Assembly: GCA_964393185.1 (NCBI GenBank)
Contig: CAYMSO010000006.1
Location: forward strand, 34,204-98,203
DNA from: CAYMSO01 sp964393185
GTDB lineage: Bacteria; Patescibacteriota; Dojkabacteria; J137
Reading direction: 5' to 3'
Length of the DNA stretch: 64,000 bases
Shown: piece after piece, positions 17,701 through 24,194 of the stretch
Layout of the letters: each line of letters starts with the position of its first letter
Numbering within the stretch: the stretch's first letter is position 1
The notes under the pieces: generated by a model
Databases searched by the model: none
The model's input: the letters and a program-made list of their open reading frames with translations, nothing else
What the model was told of the DNA's origin: nothing
Translations under genes and position numbers: made by a program

Positions 17701-17816
17701 TGTGTTTTTCCTGTTCCTGGGCCAGCAACAACCATTACTGGACCATCTAAAGTATCTACAGCTTTTTTTTGTTCAGGATTTAAGGAATTATATTGTTTTA
17801 TAAAAGTTTCTGTCAT
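14745..17816 (-). CDS. UvrD/Rep-family SF1 helicase fused to PD-(D/E)XK nuclease
   Basis: 1023 aa. The helicase part has all SF1A motifs: Q-motif SLNPEQKKAV, Walker A GPGTGKT (32-38), LTFTEAGVKAMRERL, DEYQDTNGSQNE (motif II), GDDDQAIYRFQGA, TNYRSS, TAHSSKGLEFKYVF and ERRLFFVAITRAK. The C-terminal 250 residues form a RecB-like nuclease with GTAIHYALEKL, SGRIDKIV and VKVIDYKTGRSKS (Asp and Glu/Asp-x-Lys). The layout matches AddA-like or AdnA/B-like end-processing helicase-nucleases, probably for double-strand-break repair or degradation of foreign DNA. No AddB partner is nearby. A -10 box TATAAT lies exactly 6 nt before the ATG. Confidence 0.92.
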   Translation of the reverse strand: MTETFIKQYNSLNPEQKKAVDTLDGPVMVVAGPGTGKTQILALRIANILKKTDVSAQNILCLTFTEAGVKAMRERLFKFIGSAAYQVTISTFHGFSNEVIQTFQEKFAFSKELIQLDELNRLKIIQKIIDQLEDPFNKRTLIPFHNKYSKQWDIIKSIQDLKKEAIAPNKLREITHELINNHKENIKLKNGEPTKKWQSELEKLETILELADIYQKYQEMLLEEGFYDYEDMIMFVIEKFKTDDELLAHYQERYLYIHVDEYQDTNGSQNEILRLLTNWDDTPNIFVVGDDDQAIYRFQGASLANILFFEKNYQKVATIPTLTNYRSSQLILDLAHSLIQNNQTRLTTYKPELNKKLKSISTSTGLKAEIYEFRNADEENFFVAKEIAKLHESGVEYSEIAVLFRRNSHAEDINEVLIKSGIPTKLDSSKQLFDNTFIKQIVNLLKLIHLYSKDINNLLYEVMLYEFNQIPAINVYKITRAAADSKTKLIDLISNREEILAIIQNEERTQQIFNFFNRIVEMHKCQFNLTLPRFIEKLINDFGIRDFALIKNEDALNAGFENIIALNTFYEYAKSQYSVDQEIKLGELLNDINIMEENSIKLSLPKTNSQQDTVNLMTAHSSKGLEFKYVFIIKATDKNWGSTRSAYSILPKEVFYQTELELDEKQLILEDERRLFFVAITRAKEKVYFTYADEYIQNGTSALHTQTQFLTELDPSLVDNKSSKTSEELKLDIEDLKVKLAPLPKPDYSEEEKCFLQEQIEKLKLTPSDLNLYLESPKRFKEEKLIKVPKSKTKEAAMGTAIHYALEKLDKSFDGTSFQSVDFLLKNYEENLVKEFYGEDEFEKTLVEGKNHLAKYYDEVILKGNFEKALETEYNFSSHKVYLPDKFGGNPICISGRIDKIVLLNPTTNEVKVIDYKTGRSKSRNDILGNTQNSIGSEWNQLVFYKLLGDLDDYFRPGKAFAKSKYNITEAEIDFIKPNQSGKFVKHNFQIASEDVEKLKDLICEVVKRIRNLEFPDETDIIY

Positions 17817-17828
17817 AGTGCTATTATA
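17817..17828 (-). promoter_or_regulatory. -10 box abutting helicase-nuclease start (leaderless)
   Basis: On the minus strand TATAAT (17828-17823) is followed by AGCACT and then the ATG at 17816. The 6-nt spacing puts the transcription start on the start codon. Confidence 0.6.
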
Positions 17829-17893
17829 CTTCGGTCAAAGTAAAAACTACTAATTAATAATAATCATATTATTTTATTGAACTACAGCTTTTC

Positions 17894-17902
17894 TGCTAAA
17901 AT
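17894..17902 (+). promoter_or_regulatory. Extended -10 upstream of AlaX-PheS gene
   Basis: TGCTAAAAT (hexamer 17897-17902) with a weak TATTGA at 17875-17880 as -35 (16-nt spacer). It leaves a leader of about 29 nt before the ATG at 17938. No Shine-Dalgarno is visible. Confidence 0.5.
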
Positions 17903-17937
17903 GCTAATATTGTTGTATTAATTATTCTACGATTATT

Positions 17938-19809
17938 ATGAAAACTCAGCAGCTGTACATGCATGATCCTTACTTAAAAACATTAAACGCTAATATTTTA
18001 GAATTCAGTTCGGAGAATACAGATACATTTATATTAGTTCTAGATAGAACACTCTTTTATCCAATGGGAGGAGGACAACCAACAGATCAGGGCAAAATAA
18101 TATTTTCCGATGGGCAACATGCAGAGGTGTTTCAGGTAATAATAAAAGATGGAGAAATTAAACATTACGTTAAATCTACAAGAAAACCCTTTCTAAACGA
18201 AGAAGTAATATTGGAATTAAATTGGACAAGAAGATTTAAGAATATGCAAGTCCATACTGCTGGTCATATCATAGATTTCGCAGTTCATATATTGGGTTAT
18301 TCCCCAGATAAACTTGCACCTTTTAAAGGAGATCATGGCAAAAAACCATATGTACAATACTTAGGTACAACTTCGGAAGATATTGTAATATTCAAAACAG
18401 AATTACAAAAACAAGTTAATGATTTGATAGCTAAAGATTTAAAATTTTCTTGGGAATTCTCTGATTTAAATAGTTTGAAAGAAAAAGCAATTTATTTACA
18501 GCCAAATCTGCCAACGAATAAACCATTAAGATGTTTAACACTGGAAGGCATTGGATCTGTTGCAGATGGTGGAACAATATGTAGATCGACTTCGGAAGTA
18601 GAGGCAATAAATATTTTGAATATTGAAGTAAAAGATAACTTAACTACAATTTACTATGATGTAGTTGAAGCGGACAAGAAAAAAGACACTCAATTCGAAG
18701 TAATAGCTACAGTAAATGACGATATTATTGTAGTAGAAGAAAAGAATACAGATTTGACTACGGTAAATGATATTTCATCAACCACTTCTAAAAATTATTC
18801 ATTGACAACACTTGAGGAAACGGTAAGACAGGAAATAGAGAATGCTGATAGCGAAGAAGCGCTAACATTGCTATGGAGGAAGTATCTAGGTAAAGATGGC
18901 GCTATTAAAAATGCAATGAGCAAAATAACCGAAATAACTATTAAAGAAAGAAAACAGTATGGTAGTCAAGTTAATGAGCTCAAAAACCAGATAGACTCGT
19001 TAATAAATAATAAAAAGGAGCAAGTTAAGCTTACCAAAACGCAGGAATATTTAAATCAAAGCTCAGAAAAAATTTCGTATAAAAAGCCAAAGATAGGTCA
19101 CTATCATCCACTTACAGAAACTATTAACCAAATTAATCAAATATTAGCAAGATTGGGATATAGTGTTTATGATGGTCCCGAACTGGAAACTGATGAATTT
19201 TTATTTCAGAGATGCAATGTCCCTATGGATCATCCAGCCAGGGACTTACAAGATTCAATTTACGTAGAAGAGCCTAATATTTTGTTAAGAACTCAAACTT
19301 CGTCTGTGGAAGCCCACGCATTAATTGATTTAAAACCTCCATTTAAGATTGTAGTACCAGGAAAAACATATCGTAACGAAAAAGTGAATAGAAGTAACCA
19401 CTTTACCTTTCATCAATATCAGTTGGTTTGTGTGCAAGAGAAGGTAAGTATGGCAGAACTTATATCTACAATCGATTATTTATTTAAGTCTTATCTTGGA
19501 GAAGATGTTGAAGTACGTTATAGAAATAAGTACTACCCAGAGGTTGAACCAGGCGTTGGCCTAGATCAGAAATGCCCTTTCTGTAAAGGTGAAGGTTGCA
19601 GCTATTGTAAGTTTAGAGGTTGGGTAGAAATGGGTGGCGCGGGAATAATTCATCCAAATATTATGAGAATGTCAGGATTGAATACTGATGAATGGCAGGG
19701 TTTTGCATTTGGACTTGGTTTAGATAGATGGGCGATGGCAAAACATGGAATAACAGATATTAGAACTCTTTTGGGAGGTAATTTAGCTTATAAACCAAAA
19801 GTTAGATAA
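17938..19809 (+). CDS. pheS: AlaX-type editing domain fused to phenylalanyl-tRNA synthetase alpha subunit
   Basis: 623 aa, almost twice a normal PheS. Residues 1-245 are an AlaRS/AlaX-like module with the hallmark FYPMGGGQPTDQG (40-52), HxxxH in VHTAGH (106/110) and ADGGTICRSTSEV (209-221), where AlaRS has CGGTH. Residues 288-370 are the tRNA-binding coiled coil of PheS (LLWRKYLGKDGAIKNAMSKI). The catalytic core follows: PHE motif 2 (KTYRNEKVNRSNHFTFHQYQ), a four-Cys knuckle CPFCKGEGCSYCKFRGW (Cys 546, 549, 554, 557), MGGAGIIHP and motif 3 FGLGLDRWAMAKHGITDIR. PheS charges tRNA-Phe with a PheT partner, which is not in this window. The frame is continuous with no stop or shift across the join. 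The fusion is the standout oddity here; its editing target is unknown. Confidence 0.93.
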   Translation: MKTQQLYMHDPYLKTLNANILEFSSENTDTFILVLDRTLFYPMGGGQPTDQGKIIFSDGQHAEVFQVIIKDGEIKHYVKSTRKPFLNEEVILELNWTRRFKNMQVHTAGHIIDFAVHILGYSPDKLAPFKGDHGKKPYVQYLGTTSEDIVIFKTELQKQVNDLIAKDLKFSWEFSDLNSLKEKAIYLQPNLPTNKPLRCLTLEGIGSVADGGTICRSTSEVEAINILNIEVKDNLTTIYYDVVEADKKKDTQFEVIATVNDDIIVVEEKNTDLTTVNDISSTTSKNYSLTTLEETVRQEIENADSEEALTLLWRKYLGKDGAIKNAMSKITEITIKERKQYGSQVNELKNQIDSLINNKKEQVKLTKTQEYLNQSSEKISYKKPKIGHYHPLTETINQINQILARLGYSVYDGPELETDEFLFQRCNVPMDHPARDLQDSIYVEEPNILLRTQTSSVEAHALIDLKPPFKIVVPGKTYRNEKVNRSNHFTFHQYQLVCVQEKVSMAELISTIDYLFKSYLGEDVEVRYRNKYYPEVEPGVGLDQKCPFCKGEGCSYCKFRGWVEMGGAGIIHPNIMRMSGLNTDEWQGFAFGLGLDRWAMAKHGITDIRTLLGGNLAYKPKVR

Positions 19810-19810
19810 T

Positions 19811-20557
19811 ATGCCGGAAGGTAAAGGTGAACAACCAGGTCAAAGTTGGCTTTCAAGACATGCAAAGTGGTTTGGAAAACTAGGTGTTTTCTTACAGGAA
19901 AAATCAGATAAAAAACAACCTGTTTTTGATGAACCAAGTGTTCATACTGAACTTCTAGGTCTAATTCAAAATATTTCTACACAAATTCAAAACCTAAATC
20001 TTCCTGATCTTCCAGAAGAAGTTATAGAGGACTTGCAGTTACCTAATTTAGATTTATTTGAAAACTACGAAGTTCTCCTGACACAAATCTTTTATACAGA
20101 ATCAGAGGTTGATTTTGAAATTGCTGAGCAATTTTTTGAATCTTATGGATATGTTCAAATATTAAAAAATTTTCGATTAATTTTTGATATAGATTTTAGA
20201 ACGTCGTTAGATTCAGTTTTAAAAGGTGATTTTAACGAACAATTGGCTGTTTTGTTTTCTACTAGAAAACATGTGGCAGGTTCAGGTGAATATATTAGCG
20301 AATTCAATCGCTGGTATTATTGTGTGTATACCTATCAGGATGATATGTTAATACTTAAAAACATACTAGATGATTCAGCTAAATATCTAAATATGTCCAG
20401 AGAATCATTCAGACTACTTGGAACAGCGCTACAAAAATTGGCTTATATTATGGCTAAAGACATTCTTATAGAACAGCATATTCCCGAAGATATGACTATG
20501 TTGGAGGAATTAATATTTAGAAAAAGAGTTGAGAGATCGACCAGAAAAGAAATGTAA
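19811..20557 (+). CDS. Unknown soluble protein coupled to pheS
   Basis: 248 aa, no signal peptide or membrane span, mainly helical. A Gly/Pro/basic N-terminus (about 20 residues) leads into a leucine-rich linker (LNLPDLPEEVIEDLQLPNLD) and a helical C-terminal domain with aromatic clusters (FNRWYYCVYTYQDDML). No family is recognised. It starts one base after the pheS stop (TAATATG), where a bacterium would normally have pheT. It is much too short and shows no B1/B3-B4/B5/FDX-ACB blocks, so it is not PheT. Cotranscription suggests, but does not prove, a role in tRNA charging. Confidence 0.7.
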   Translation: MPEGKGEQPGQSWLSRHAKWFGKLGVFLQEKSDKKQPVFDEPSVHTELLGLIQNISTQIQNLNLPDLPEEVIEDLQLPNLDLFENYEVLLTQIFYTESEVDFEIAEQFFESYGYVQILKNFRLIFDIDFRTSLDSVLKGDFNEQLAVLFSTRKHVAGSGEYISEFNRWYYCVYTYQDDMLILKNILDDSAKYLNMSRESFRLLGTALQKLAYIMAKDILIEQHIPEDMTMLEELIFRKRVERSTRKEM

Positions 20558-20562
20558 ATTTT

Positions 20563-20907
20563 CTAATTAGTTTTAGAAAGACTCAATTGTTGATTTATAT
20601 AAATTTCTAGTTGATTGCTTTTTAAATCTGCAATTTTGGCAGATTTGACTATAAACAAATACTTGCCTAGCTTAAATTCCTTGTTTTTTTCCAATGAATA
20701 AACTGCTGCTCTTAACTTTCTCTTAATTCTATTACGTATAACAGCTTTTTTATCTATCTTTGTAGAAACTGCAAAGGCAAACTTAGAGTGTTCAATGTTT
20801 ATGCTATACCAGACTCTAATGTCGAAAAGTTCACCTTGGAATTTGCGCCCTTTCCTGGCAATTTCTGCAATTTCATTATTTTTTAATCTATACTGCCGAT
20901 TTAGCAT
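20563..20907 (-). CDS. rnpA: Ribonuclease P protein component
   Basis: 114 aa from ATG 20907. The reading frame extends to a TTG at 20937, but a TATAAT (minus strand) overlaps that region and family members begin M-L-x-x-x-x-R-L-K, so MLNRQYRLKNN is preferred. The RNR signature is clear in KKAVIRNRIKRKLRAAV, as is the central strand FAFAVSTKID. RnpA is the basic cofactor of RNase P RNA in 5' tRNA maturation. rpmH (L34), its usual neighbour, is not adjacent. Confidence 0.9.
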   Translation of the reverse strand: MLNRQYRLKNNEIAEIARKGRKFQGELFDIRVWYSINIEHSKFAFAVSTKIDKKAVIRNRIKRKLRAAVYSLEKNKEFKLGKYLFIVKSAKIADLKSNQLEIYINQQLSLSKTN

Positions 20908-20941
20908 GCAATAAAAGTTACTAACATGATTATACAATTTT

Positions 20942-21062
20942 TGTTAAAATATGCTGTTAAATTTGAATTTTTCGTCTATTTACGAGACGAATTGATAATA
21001 TTTTATTTTTTAAGTGCTTAGAGCAATAGTTAAACATACTAAAAACTTAAAGCCGCGCGAGA
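20942..21062 (+). promoter_or_regulatory. Extended -10 and long structured leader of the beta-CASP RNase gene
   Basis: TGTTAAAAT (20942-20950) predicts a start near 20957 and so a leader of about 105 nt, long for this genome. The leader contains a hairpin TCGTCT/AGACGA (20972-20977 with 20985-20990) followed by a T-rich run, and ends in an unusually GC-rich GCCGCGCGAGA just before the ATG. Divergent rnpA shares the region. Confidence 0.45.
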
Positions 21063-22436
21063 ATGATAGAACTCGAATTTCATGGAGCAGCACAAACAGT
21101 GACTGGCTCAAACTACCTAGTAAAAACAGGTAAGCTTAATTTTATAGTTGATTGTGGGATGTTCCAAGGACCAGATGTTGAGGGAAGAAATCTGGAAGAG
21201 TATGAATATGATGCGTCTCAAGTCAAGTTTGTACTTTTGACTCATGCTCACATAGACCATTGTGGAATGTTGCCAAAACTGTATAGATCTGGTTTTAGGG
21301 GTAAAATCTTTGCAACAAACCATACTATACAGGTATCAAGTTTGCTACTCTTAGATTCAGCGAAGATCCAAGAGCAAAATTTCCAAAGAGGAGAAAATTT
21401 TGGTAAATATACTAATAAAGTTGCACTTGCCTACCACTCAAAAGATGCGGAAGATACTTTAGGATTATTTAATACTGTTAACTTTAATGAAGACTTTAGC
21501 CCTGCAGAGGGAATAACGGTTAGATATTTAAAAGCAGGTCATATTTTAGGAGCAGCAAGTATAGAAGTTACAATTGAAACCGAGAATGGACCAAAAACTA
21601 TACTCTTCTCTGGCGATATTGGTCGTGCTAACCAAAGCTTAATAGGCACTTTTGATCCCGATTATAGATCAACACCTGATTATGTCTTGATAGAAGCCTT
21701 GTACGGTGGAGTTGAACATCCTGCTAGGGAACAATCTGTGGATAAGATGGTAGAGATAATTAACAAAACAATTAAGAGAGGTGGAAATGTATTAATTCCC
21801 GCTTTTGCAGTACAAAGAACTCAAGAAATTTTGCACGATATAAAGACTGCTAAACTTGAGGGTAAACTTTCTAATGACTTACCTGTCTGGCTTGATAGTC
21901 CTTTAGCTCAAAACGTTTCGAGAATATATACCGCATCATTACAAAGTACTCCTGAAAGCCTGTTTGATTTTCCAAATTTAAGATACGTAAAAAAATATAA
22001 ACAATCTTTAAAACTACAAAGAGAAACAGGAAATATTATAATCGCAGGTAGTGGAATGGCCGATGGTGGAAGGATTGTAGATCATCTTGCACAAGGATTG
22101 CACAAGAGGAACAATGTTGTTATTTTCGTAGGATATCAAGCAGAAGGCACATTGGGTCGAGAGCTTGTAGAAGGTGCAAAGTTTGTTGAAATCAACAAAA
22201 CCAAAATAGCAGTAAATGCCGAAGTTCATTATTTACAAGGATTTTCTGCTCATGGCGATACATCTGACTATCTACAATGGCTAAAAAGACACACATCTGA
22301 TAAACTTAAAAAAGTTTTCCTTGTACATGCAGAAATAGAAAGAGCAAAGGGATTAGATCTAGAATTAGAGAAAGTTGGTGTGGACAATGAAAGTACTTAT
22401 ATACCTGCTTGGAAAGAAAAGGTAAAATTAGATTAA
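21063..22436 (+). CDS. Beta-CASP metallo-beta-lactamase-fold ribonuclease
   Basis: 457 aa. An MBL-fold core has FIVDCGMFQG, the zinc site LTHAHIDHCGMLPKL, GHILGAASIEV and LFSGDIGR. The inserted beta-CASP domain follows (VLIPAFAVQRTQEIL, WLDSPLA, IIAGSGMADGGRIVDHL). The C-terminal RMMBL motif is VHYLQGFSAHGDTSDYLQWL with the final catalytic His in VFLVHAE. The layout matches the CPSF-like/Ysh1-like class of RNA-processing nucleases rather than RNase J, which is longer. It is followed after one base by gatC. Confidence 0.92.
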   Translation: MIELEFHGAAQTVTGSNYLVKTGKLNFIVDCGMFQGPDVEGRNLEEYEYDASQVKFVLLTHAHIDHCGMLPKLYRSGFRGKIFATNHTIQVSSLLLLDSAKIQEQNFQRGENFGKYTNKVALAYHSKDAEDTLGLFNTVNFNEDFSPAEGITVRYLKAGHILGAASIEVTIETENGPKTILFSGDIGRANQSLIGTFDPDYRSTPDYVLIEALYGGVEHPAREQSVDKMVEIINKTIKRGGNVLIPAFAVQRTQEILHDIKTAKLEGKLSNDLPVWLDSPLAQNVSRIYTASLQSTPESLFDFPNLRYVKKYKQSLKLQRETGNIIIAGSGMADGGRIVDHLAQGLHKRNNVVIFVGYQAEGTLGRELVEGAKFVEINKTKIAVNAEVHYLQGFSAHGDTSDYLQWLKRHTSDKLKKVFLVHAEIERAKGLDLELEKVGVDNESTYIPAWKEKVKLD

Positions 22437-22437
22437 T

Positions 22438-22758
22438 ATGTCGAAAAGTGTAGTTACGAAACAACAAATCGAAAACGTTGCATACTTGGCTAGACTCAAA
22501 TTAACACAAGCAGAGCTTGCCAAGTATGAGAAAGAATTTAACGATATTCTGGATTATATTTCTACGCTCGATGAATGTGACATTTCTGACATACCCATGG
22601 AACATTATTTAGAAGATTACCAGGGAGAAGTACTGCAAGAAGACGTGGTCAATCATACTAGTATATCTAGAGATGACATGCTTAAAAATGCAACTGAAGG
22701 TCGTCAAAAACTTGGTTACATAAGAACAAGCAAAATTGTGAACAAGGAGTCTGATTAA
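22438..22758 (+). CDS. gatC: Asp-tRNA(Asn)/Glu-tRNA(Gln) amidotransferase subunit C
   Basis: 106 aa. The pattern VAYLARLKLTQAELAKYEKE, FNDILDYISTLDECDISDI and the C-terminal LKNATEGRQKLGYIRTSKIV is typical of GatC, the small linker subunit that stabilises GatA-GatB. gatA and gatB are not in this window. The ATG follows the previous stop as TAATATG. Its presence implies that Gln-tRNA(Gln) and/or Asn-tRNA(Asn) is made by transamidation. Confidence 0.9.
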   Translation: MSKSVVTKQQIENVAYLARLKLTQAELAKYEKEFNDILDYISTLDECDISDIPMEHYLEDYQGEVLQEDVVNHTSISRDDMLKNATEGRQKLGYIRTSKIVNKESD

Positions 22759-22823
22759 ACTGGAAGTTCCTAAATAATAATACAAGAATTGCTTCAAATC
22801 AAAATCTTCAGTCTCTATATAAT

Positions 22824-23519
22824 CTAAATCTGAATTCTGTTGCTACACATTTCTAACTTACTTTTTATCTGTGCTTCCGCAAAGGGATGTAGCCTTGCTA
22901 TACGTGCCATAATTGCATACGTAGGAAAATTATTAATTTTAAATTGTGCATCTTTACTAAAAATAAATTTGTCTTTTACGATCCCTACTATGGCACAAGA
23001 ACACGCTTGCAATTGATATTCACTATTTATAAATAATCCAGTAGTATTGCCTGTTTGTCTTGAATTTTTATGTATAACTCTTGTTAACTGTCCAGGTAAA
23101 GTAGCAAAATTTATATTATTTATCCTAATGGTAGATTGCATAAAGTAATTATAGTCTACCAAATATCTATCGGCTAAAACTGTAACAGAATCAAATAGTC
23201 GACTACCACTAATTCTATCCCAATGTTGCTCTAAGTCTTTACAGACAGGATTTCTTTTTCGATAAATATTATTATTTAATATTCTTACTTTAGGTATTAA
23301 ATTAGAAGTAGAAGATGACAAAACTACAAATTGCTCCTGTTTCGTAAAATCATTATATTGGCTAACTATTAATACATTATTATAAGCCTGAAAATAAGCC
23401 GGATCGAACATAGGAAGTCCTGTTGGCTCATGAATGCCTATAATTGAACTTTCTAAACTTTCTACACTTACTGTAAGGCAATCTTTTGTATTCTTTGATA
23501 GAGATTCGCAAGAATTCAT
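22824..23519 (-). CDS. Hypothetical soluble protein
   Basis: 231 aa, no membrane span or recognised motif. It is beta-rich in the middle (NNVLIVSQYNDF, EQFVVLSSS) with a helical C-terminal end (YAIMARIARLHPFAEAQIKSKLEMC). Five Cys are scattered without a zinc-binding spacing. The ThpR gene lies 21 nt upstream on the same strand, so both may share a transcript. Confidence 0.65.
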   Translation of the reverse strand: MNSCESLSKNTKDCLTVSVESLESSIIGIHEPTGLPMFDPAYFQAYNNVLIVSQYNDFTKQEQFVVLSSSTSNLIPKVRILNNNIYRKRNPVCKDLEQHWDRISGSRLFDSVTVLADRYLVDYNYFMQSTIRINNINFATLPGQLTRVIHKNSRQTGNTTGLFINSEYQLQACSCAIVGIVKDKFIFSKDAQFKINNFPTYAIMARIARLHPFAEAQIKSKLEMCSNRIQI

Positions 23520-23540
23520 GATTTCTAAATTAGTTCATAA

Positions 23541-24125
23541 CTATAGCTTAATTCTATCAAGCTTTTTGTAAACAGAAGAAGAATCTTTTTGAAGAACACT
23601 TTCTACCAAATACATTTCCGAAACAACGACTGGATCTAAATTAGGACCTTGAACTTCCTCCAAAATTCTTTTGATAAATTTTGCTTGCTTCCTAGTTGCA
23701 CTTTTCTTTAATCTTGCAAGTGAAATATGGTAGCTATTGGCTCTTCTTACTTTAAAGTTGATTGTATCGTCTAATCTTAGGTCTTTAATTATTGCATGTG
23801 AAAATTCGGTAATGTGGATTAACGAGTTAGAATCTTTTATGTCTGCGAGTATAATTTTGGGATCTTTTTGATAAGGAAAACCTAGCTGAACTGAATTTAT
23901 CGAAATTTTTGCTTTACCGTAGTTTCCTTCGTGTTTTTTTAAATTATCTATCAGTAGTTCCTTAGACCCATCCGAAACATCAGATCCTATATATCTCATT
24001 GTAATATGCATCTGATCAACTGGGACAAGTTGAAGATTTCTTTTTTCTTTATTAAATTTTCTGATTACATCTCTTAAATAATCAAGGTATTCTTTAGGAG
24101 GATATATTGCCAAAAATAATCTCAT
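23541..24125 (-). CDS. thpR: RNA 2',3'-cyclic phosphodiesterase (2H family)
   Basis: 194 aa, the normal length for LigT/ThpR. Both catalytic H-x-T/S-x motifs are present: HITM (after VPVDQM) and HISL (after RRANSY). The N-terminal MRLFLAIYPP is the usual strand. The enzyme opens 2',3'-cyclic phosphates on RNA ends. A TAAAAT box lies about 24 nt upstream of the ATG. Confidence 0.88.
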   Translation of the reverse strand: MRLFLAIYPPKEYLDYLRDVIRKFNKEKRNLQLVPVDQMHITMRYIGSDVSDGSKELLIDNLKKHEGNYGKAKISINSVQLGFPYQKDPKIILADIKDSNSLIHITEFSHAIIKDLRLDDTINFKVRRANSYHISLARLKKSATRKQAKFIKRILEEVQGPNLDPVVVSEMYLVESVLQKDSSSVYKKLDRIKL

Positions 24126-24194
24126 TGTGTAGTTTTAATTAGAGTATATTTTAGCTTAAATCTGGTTTATCATAAACTAAAATCAAAATTAATT

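Noticed and set aside
19811..20557. This gene as a reduced pheT
   Set aside because: None of the PheT blocks are present and the protein is about a third of the usual length.
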